From Metabacillus litoralis (GTDB taxonomy: Bacteria; Bacillota; Bacilli; Bacillales; Bacillaceae), in contig NZ_VOQF01000007.1 of the NCBI RefSeq assembly GCF_007994985.1, positions 1 through 64,000 of the forward strand: a DNA stretch of 64,000 nucleotides, in the 5' to 3' direction. The notes under the pieces are model-generated. The model saw only the letters and a program-made list of their open reading frames with translations, was not told the origin of the DNA and did no database searches. The position numbers and the translations under genes are program-made. Positions 59,453 through 64,000 of this stretch are shown in pieces (positions within the stretch are counted from its first letter, which is position 1; the number at the start of each line of letters is the position of its first letter).

Positions 59453-59719
59453 GGCTATGTTAAAGGTTATTGTTGATTTTTTAACACTTTGTTGATTGGA
59501 GTGAAAGGCATGAGACTCCTGCTTAGAGAAGCGTGTCAAAGGGAGACCCCACAGGCGCGCAGCTTACGAGGAGGCTTCAGGACCTAGGAAGAATGGTCCT
59601 TTGAAAAAGCCGGTAGTTGGGATTTTTCATTATTCTTCCCTAGGAAAAAACGAACTGCATTTTTTCCCGGGAAAGCGAATGCCTGTAACGGAAATCAACA
59701 ACAAAGTTTAACAGAGCCA
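59453..59719 (-). mobile_element. Family 2 element, copy B (267 bp)
   Basis: Reverse-complement copy of the element at 45784 with about ten differences by eye. Ends are GGCTATGTTAAAGG and the complement of GGCTCTGTTAAACTTTG. Flanking direct repeats are AATACAAG (59445-59452) and AATACAAA (59720-59727), 7 of 8 matching. Inserted between the convergent ends of comER and yqeM. Confidence 0.9.
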
Positions 59720-59727
59720 ATACAAAA

Positions 59728-59766
59728 AATAAGGAGTTCTCCTTTTAATGGAGAACTCCTTATTTT
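59728..59766 (-). terminator. Terminator overlapping the yqeM stop codon
   Basis: On the minus strand AATAAGGAGTTCTCC, loop ATTAAA, GGAGAACTCCTTATTTTTTG. The yqeM TAG (59760-59762) is part of the 5' arm. The A-run makes it usable from comER as well. Confidence 0.88.
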
Positions 59767-60506
59767 TTCCTTGCAATAAAAAAGATTCGCTCAGTTGTTG
59801 GTGTAGGGTCTTCATTTAATTGAAAATCACTACATATCTTCACAATTTCAAAGGAAGCAGATTGTAATAATTGTTTGTATTGTTCGATATCAAATGTTCG
59901 CTGGTAATGCAGTTCATCATACCGCTCATAGAATTCACCTTGCTTAACAAAAAAAGAAAGATCGTGCTCAATACTGTTTTCTTCTTCTCCAAGATACGAA
60001 CTCCAGATAAAGCTTATATCATCGTCTTGATCAGCAAATGTTGCATCTGCAAAAACATTATGAATTTTATAAAGTGAATGAACATCAAAAATAAACAATC
60101 CATTATCATTCAATTGATTATAAACAGCTTCTAACGTTGATTTTACGTCCGATATCGTTCTTAAATAATTTAAAGAGTCACAACAAATCGTAATCGCATC
60201 AGATCGCTCTGTGAAGCCTGTAAGCTCACGCATATCTTGCTGTAGGAACAACATATTGACTTTGTTCTTCTCAGCCTTTGCCTGAGCTACAGTGAGCATA
60301 TCCTCACTTAGGTCGACACCAGTGACATTGAATTGTTTTTTTGCCAATCGAACAGCGATTTCACCTGTGCCACAACCAATGTCTAAAACATTCTTAGTGT
60401 TCGGTTGATACTTAGAAAAAACTTCAAGAATTAATTCTGCCCATTGATCATATGGCGCATCTTTCATGAGCTGATCATAGATATAGGCAAATCCTTGGTA
60501 AATCAT
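59760..60506 (-). CDS. yqeM: YqeM, class I SAM-dependent methyltransferase
   Basis: The 248-residue methyltransferase has motif I NVLDIGCGTGEIAVRLA (about 39-55), VTGVDLSEDML and ITICCDSLNYL. The substrate is unknown. It overlaps rsfS by four bases at the end of the yqeH...yqeM operon. Confidence 0.92.
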   Translation of the reverse strand: MIYQGFAYIYDQLMKDAPYDQWAELILEVFSKYQPNTKNVLDIGCGTGEIAVRLAKKQFNVTGVDLSEDMLTVAQAKAEKNKVNMLFLQQDMRELTGFTERSDAITICCDSLNYLRTISDVKSTLEAVYNQLNDNGLFIFDVHSLYKIHNVFADATFADQDDDISFIWSSYLGEEENSIEHDLSFFVKQGEFYERYDELHYQRTFDIEQYKQLLQSASFEIVKICSDFQLNEDPTPTTERIFFIARKK

Positions 60507-60859
60507 TGATTTAGTTCACTCACTAAATCCTCAGTTGGCGCATCACCCCATAGACGTTCAAGGTTATAATAACCTCTTTCATCTTTATGAAAGACATGTG
60601 CAACAACATCTCCTAAATCAATTAATATCCAACGAGCTTCATCAAAGCCTTCTAAACGTTTTACAAAAATACCTTCCTCAGCAGCCTGCTCTTTAATTTC
60701 TCTTGCAATGGCTTGAACTTGTTTATCAGAGTTACCGTGGCAAATTAGGAAATAATCTGCTATTAAAGAAATCCCCTTCATATTAAGTGCAATAATATCC
60801 TCTGCACGTTTGCTATCTGCTGCTTTTGCTACTGTTGTTAAAATATCTCTTTCTCTCAT
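60503..60859 (-). CDS. rsfS: Ribosomal silencing factor RsfS
   Basis: About 118 residues; ATG 60859 shares its A with the yqeK stop (TAATG). Conserved AEDIIALNMKGISLIADYFLICHGNSDKQ and RWILIDLGDVVAHVFHKDERGYYNLERLWGDAP. It binds L14 and blocks subunit joining when nutrients are low. The older name is yqeL. Confidence 0.95.
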   Translation of the reverse strand: MRERDILTTVAKAADSKRAEDIIALNMKGISLIADYFLICHGNSDKQVQAIAREIKEQAAEEGIFVKRLEGFDEARWILIDLGDVVAHVFHKDERGYYNLERLWGDAPTEDLVSELNQ

Positions 60860-61431
60860 TAAATAGTTCTTCCTCCTTCTAATACTAACCAATTGTATGT
60901 TGAAATCGTGTCTGGATAAACAGCTTGATTTTTCTTCAGTAAAAACATAATACTATTTTGTAATGATTTTATTAAAGCTTTATCTAAGCTTTCCTCAGCA
61001 AGTTCTCTTACTTCTTCTACACCTGGAAAATGTCTACCGGGTTCAATATAGTCTGCAACATATATAATCTTTTCCAGTAAAGACATATGAGATCGACCTG
61101 ATGTATGAAACTTTATAGCATTTAATATGTCTGCATCACTTATCCCCACTTCTTTTTCAACGAGAAATGCTCCAACTGGTGCATGCCATAATTCACTATT
61201 ATACTCTAAAAGTAAGGGTGAAAACTTTTGTTCAATAATTATTTGTTTCATCACATCTTTAGGTCGAAATTTAGCGTAATCATGAAAAATTGCTGAAAGT
61301 TCTGTTTTTTTGAGATTTTCACCATATTTCTCCGCTAAATGAATAGCCGTTTCCATTACACCAATTGTATGGATGTACCTATGTTCGGTTAACTGCTTTT
61401 CCACTATTTTTAATGCTTTATCTCGTTCCAT
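60859..61431 (-). CDS. yqeK: YqeK, HD-domain dinucleoside tetraphosphate hydrolase family
   Basis: About 190 residues from ATG 61431 (ERDKALKIV) after GAGGGGAATCATTTAT. HD metal site HTIGVMETA..FHDYAKFRP and AIKFHTSGRSHM, YVADYIEPGR. The family includes symmetrical Ap4A hydrolases. It overlaps the nadD end by 14 bases and is coupled to rsfS. Confidence 0.93.
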   Translation of the reverse strand: MERDKALKIVEKQLTEHRYIHTIGVMETAIHLAEKYGENLKKTELSAIFHDYAKFRPKDVMKQIIIEQKFSPLLLEYNSELWHAPVGAFLVEKEVGISDADILNAIKFHTSGRSHMSLLEKIIYVADYIEPGRHFPGVEEVRELAEESLDKALIKSLQNSIMFLLKKNQAVYPDTISTYNWLVLEGGRTI

Positions 61432-61993
61432 ATAAATGATTCCCCTCAATATATCTTTTCACATCTTCCGGTAAAAGATAAGCAGTACTTTCATTTTTAT
61501 TTAAACGCTCCCTAAGCATCGTAGAAGAAACATCAAACATCGGGATCTTAATCTCTTTTACTGGATAGTCCGTTTCCGTCTTATACCCATGTCTTTTTAC
61601 ACCAATAAATGAAACTAACTTAATGATTTCATCGATTTTATGCCAATGAGGAAGAAATTCAATCATATCAGCACCGATAATAAAATGAAAGGAATATTCC
61701 GGGTACTGCTCACGCAATATGTGAATTGTATCATATGTATATGACGGACCCTCACGCTCTAATTCTACCGTATTTATTTTAAATTGATCATGATCCTTTA
61801 AAGCAAGTTTGAGCATGTTTAGCCTATGCCTACTATCTGAGAAATGTTTTTCTGTTTTATGAGGTGGAATTTGATTAGGAATAAACCAGACTTCTGATAA
61901 CTGCATATTATTAAGAATTTCACTTGCAATTAACAGATGCCCAAAATGGGGTGGATCAAATGTTCCGCCCAAAATTCCAATTTTTTTAGTCAA
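61418..61993 (-). CDS. nadD: Nicotinate-nucleotide adenylyltransferase NadD
   Basis: The 191-residue nucleotidyl transferase has the nucleotide motif GGTFDPPHFGHLLIA (about 9-23), WFIPNQIPPHK and the late FDVSSTMLRERL. Makes deamido-NAD from nicotinate mononucleotide and ATP. The older name is yqeJ. Confidence 0.96.
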   Translation of the reverse strand: MTKKIGILGGTFDPPHFGHLLIASEILNNMQLSEVWFIPNQIPPHKTEKHFSDSRHRLNMLKLALKDHDQFKINTVELEREGPSYTYDTIHILREQYPEYSFHFIIGADMIEFLPHWHKIDEIIKLVSFIGVKRHGYKTETDYPVKEIKIPMFDVSSTMLRERLNKNESTAYLLPEDVKRYIEGNHLYGTR

Positions 61994-62014
61994 TCCCTTC
62001 CACCTACTTTCATT

Positions 62015-62308
62015 TTATTGAGGTAAATTAAGTTTCTTATTTTCCTTTGATTCTTTATATAACACAATTGTATTTCCGATAATCTGTACAAGCTCTGCTT
62101 TTGTTCCTTTTACAATTTCTTGTGCAACAGTATCTTTATCTTCTTCACAATTTTGTAGGATTGAAATTTTTAAAAGCTCACGTGCTTCTAAAGCTTCGGA
62201 AATTTGATTAACCATATTTTCGTTAACTCCACCTTTACCTACTTGAAAGATTGGGCTTAAGTGGTGTGCTTCTGATCGTAAAAAACGTTTCTGTTTTCCT
62301 TTTAACAT
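62015..62308 (-). CDS. yqeI: YhbY/YqeI family RNA-binding protein (CRM domain)
   Basis: The 97-residue CRM-fold protein reads GKQKRFLRSEAHHLSPIFQVGKGGVNENM, with the GxxG loop GKGG. Associates with pre-50S ribosomes in related bacteria. Its start overlaps the aroE stop (ATGTTAA), indicating coupled translation. Confidence 0.95.
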   Translation of the reverse strand: MLKGKQKRFLRSEAHHLSPIFQVGKGGVNENMVNQISEALEARELLKISILQNCEEDKDTVAQEIVKGTKAELVQIIGNTIVLYKESKENKKLNLPQ

Positions 62309-63147
62309 GTTTTAGTACCTCCTAGTTTGTCCATTACTATCGCGGTCATTTTCTCTACAGAAGGCTTTTGTTCTGTCCATAATTCAAATGCTAGTGCTGC
62401 CTGATGAACAAACATCCCAACACCTGTGTGGACGGTTAAACCTAAAAGTTCTGCTTCTTGAAGTAATGCTGTCTTAATCGGATTATAGATAATATCACTA
62501 ACAACTGCAGTTGATTTTGCATGTTTTAAACTAATTGGCTTTTGGTCTATATTAGGATGTAACCCAACTGCTGTTGTTTGGATGATAATATCATAGCTTC
62601 CTAATTGTTGTTCGGCTTGGGTTAAGCTTAATGATGTGCTTGTATTTGGAAAAGGACATTGCTGTACCAATTCCTCAGCCTTTGAAACAGTTCGATTACA
62701 TAAATCAATATGCTGACAGCCTTGATGCGTGAGAGTGAAATAAATACCTCTTGCTGCACCACCAGCACCAATTAGTAGAATCTTTTGTTCACCTAATGGC
62801 TTTCTCACTACATCCTTTAAAGATCTAACATAGCCATTTCCATCAGTGTTATATCCTATTAATCGACCATTCTTATGAATAACTGTGTTTACAGCTCCTG
62901 CAATTTGTGCTGTTTCATGTAGTTCATCTAAAAGTGGAATAATTGATAATTTATGTGGAATTGTTACATTGAATCCTTTAACCCCAAGAGTCTTTAAAGC
63001 CTTAACAGATTCTGTTAATTGATCTTGTTCAACATGAAATGCATGATAATATCCATCAAGTTTTCTTTCCTTAAATGCATCATTATGAATGTTTGGTGAC
63101 ATAGAATGTTCAACAGGACATCCGATAAGACCATATAAGTTCCCCAT
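62302..63147 (-). CDS. aroE: Shikimate dehydrogenase
   Basis: About 281 residues; ATG 63147 follows GAGGAGAGTATATAAC. Reduces 3-dehydroshikimate with NADPH in aromatic amino acid synthesis. Substrate site LIGCPVEHSMSPNIHN, catalytic lysine in NVTIPHKLS, cofactor loop IGAGGAARGI and NRTVSKAEEL. It lies 18 bp after yqeH. The B. subtilis name is aroD. Confidence 0.96.
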   Translation of the reverse strand: MGNLYGLIGCPVEHSMSPNIHNDAFKERKLDGYYHAFHVEQDQLTESVKALKTLGVKGFNVTIPHKLSIIPLLDELHETAQIAGAVNTVIHKNGRLIGYNTDGNGYVRSLKDVVRKPLGEQKILLIGAGGAARGIYFTLTHQGCQHIDLCNRTVSKAEELVQQCPFPNTSTSLSLTQAEQQLGSYDIIIQTTAVGLHPNIDQKPISLKHAKSTAVVSDIIYNPIKTALLQEAELLGLTVHTGVGMFVHQAALAFELWTEQKPSVEKMTAIVMDKLGGTKTC

Positions 63148-63165
63148 GTTATATACTCTCCTCAA

Positions 63166-64000
63166 TTAAATTAACGATTTCCTTAAAGTTACATTTACAC
63201 CTTTAGGAGCATATGCTACAACTTTTTTTCCCGGATTATTTACTGTAACCCATCCTAAACCAGAAAAAACAATGTCTGTTTTTGCTTCTTTAATCGTATA
63301 TTCATGAGGTATTAGTTTAGGAAATGTATCAACATCTTCTTGTCTAGGTGGAGATAATAATTCTCCAGCATGTTTTTCATATAAATCATCGGCATTTTCT
63401 AGTTTTGTGCGATGTATTTTCAAATCAGTAGGAATATAGCAAACTAATGCTTCCTTTCCTCCTGAAACATAATCAAGACGTGCTAAGCCCCCAAAGTACA
63501 ATGTTTGTTTTTCATTTAATTGGAAAATCATAGGCTTAATTTCTTTTTTAGGACTTAGTAATTTTAAATCACGCTTGTCTACATAATGTGCCATTTGATG
63601 GTGATTTATTATACCAGGAGTATCATAAAGAGCTGCTCCATTATCAAGTGGAATTTCAATTAAATCCAATGTGGTACCAGGATAATGAGAAGTGGTAATA
63701 ACATCATTAACTCCAGTTACTTCTTTAATCATTCGATTAATAAATGTCGATTTCCCTACATTTGTACAACCAACAACATAGACATCTTGTCCTTCGCGAT
63801 ATTGATCAATCAATTCTGCAACCTCTCTAATTCCATGCCCTTTTGCAGAGCTAACCAAACAAACATCAATAGGTTTTAATCCTAATTCTTTTGCTTCTCT
63901 TTTCATCCAATTAATTAACTTTTGCTTCTTAACTGACTTTGGTAATATGTCACTTTTATTTCCAACTAACAAAATTGGATTACCTTTTACAAATCGATGG
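63166..64000 (-). CDS. yqeH: Circularly permuted GTPase YqeH (5' end outside the window)
   Basis: The frame stays open to the right edge (reading ..HRFVKGNPILLVGNKSD), so about 278 residues of an expected 366 or so are visible. Permuted G-motif order is seen: G4 NKSD, G5 SSAKG, then G1 GCTNVGKST and G3 DTPG. The missing N-terminus should hold the zinc finger. YqeH is needed for 30S subunit biogenesis. It leads aroE-yqeI-nadD-yqeK-rsfS-yqeM. Confidence 0.95.
   Translation of the reverse strand, partial: HRFVKGNPILLVGNKSDILPKSVKKQKLINWMKREAKELGLKPIDVCLVSSAKGHGIREVAELIDQYREGQDVYVVGCTNVGKSTFINRMIKEVTGVNDVITTSHYPGTTLDLIEIPLDNGAALYDTPGIINHHQMAHYVDKRDLKLLSPKKEIKPMIFQLNEKQTLYFGGLARLDYVSGGKEALVCYIPTDLKIHRTKLENADDLYEKHAGELLSPPRQEDVDTFPKLIPHEYTIKEAKTDIVFSGLGWVTVNNPGKKVVAYAPKGVNVTLRKSLI

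Overview
The window is a low-GC stretch of Bacillaceae core chromosome. It matches, gene for gene and almost without rearrangement, the yqeH-to-yqfZ segment known from Bacillus subtilis. The host can be inferred to be an endospore former (gpr, spoIIP, yqfC, yqfD) that carries the late DNA-uptake machinery (comEA/EB/EC). Nearly all genes lie on the minus strand. The plus-strand exceptions are yqfZ, ispG, yqfW, yqfT, yqfQ, ispH, rpsT, yqzM and comER. I see no rRNA, tRNA, CRISPR array, prophage or intact transposase. The genus cannot be fixed from sequence alone.

Layout, left to right. 1-6.1 kb: yqfZ, ispG, small envelope/unknown genes, yqfW, the zinc cluster znuC-znuB-zur, and yqfT. 6.1-12.5 kb: nfo, cshB, yqfQ, ispH, the Nif3-like gene and trmK. 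12.6-19.8 kb: cccA, an unknown membrane protein, sigA-dnaG-yqxD, and yqfL-ccpN. 20-26 kb: glyS-glyQ with a T-box leader, then recO, yqzL, era, cdd. 26-32.1 kb: dgkA-ybeY-pgpH, phoH, and the sporulation pair yqfD-yqfC. 32-36.5 kb: yqfB-floA-nfeD behind a clear SigW-type promoter, then yqeY-rpsU. 36.6-45.7 kb: deoC with a palindromic operator candidate, mtaB-rsmE-prmA, and the heat-shock operon hrcA-grpE-dnaK-dnaJ with CIRCE. 46-54.5 kb: hemW, lepA, yqxA, spoIIP, gpr, rpsT, holA, yqzM. 54.5-64 kb: comEC-comEB-comEA, comER, then yqeM-rsfS-yqeK-nadD-yqeI-aroE-yqeH. The yqeH gene runs off the right edge.

The protein-coding content is ordinary. The non-core signal is in the intergenic DNA, which carries two families of small, non-coding, terminally repeated elements. 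Family 1 is about 160-167 bp, with five copies at 270, 13261, 19780, 31613 and 35636. Family 2 is about 265 bp, with two near-identical inverted copies at 45784 and 59453 and two probable internally deleted remnants at 8550 and 35352. Five of the seven full-length copies are bracketed by perfect 8-bp direct repeats or by repeats with one mismatch; a sixth older copy also shows 7 of 8. The termini begin GGCT or GGTT. The 8-bp duplication and the GGTTCTGTT-like ends recall IS6-family insertion sequences, so I infer miniature elements moved in trans by such a transposase. They sit in functional places: in the ccpN leader, between yqfC and yqfD, in the T-run of the yqeY terminator, and with the hemW stop codon inside a target duplication.

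Other regulatory structure readable here includes many intrinsic terminators, several good SigA promoters, SigE-like promoters for yqfC and yqfZ, a possible ComK box before comEA, an internal dnaJ promoter behind a dnaK terminator, and an ispH promoter followed immediately by a terminator.
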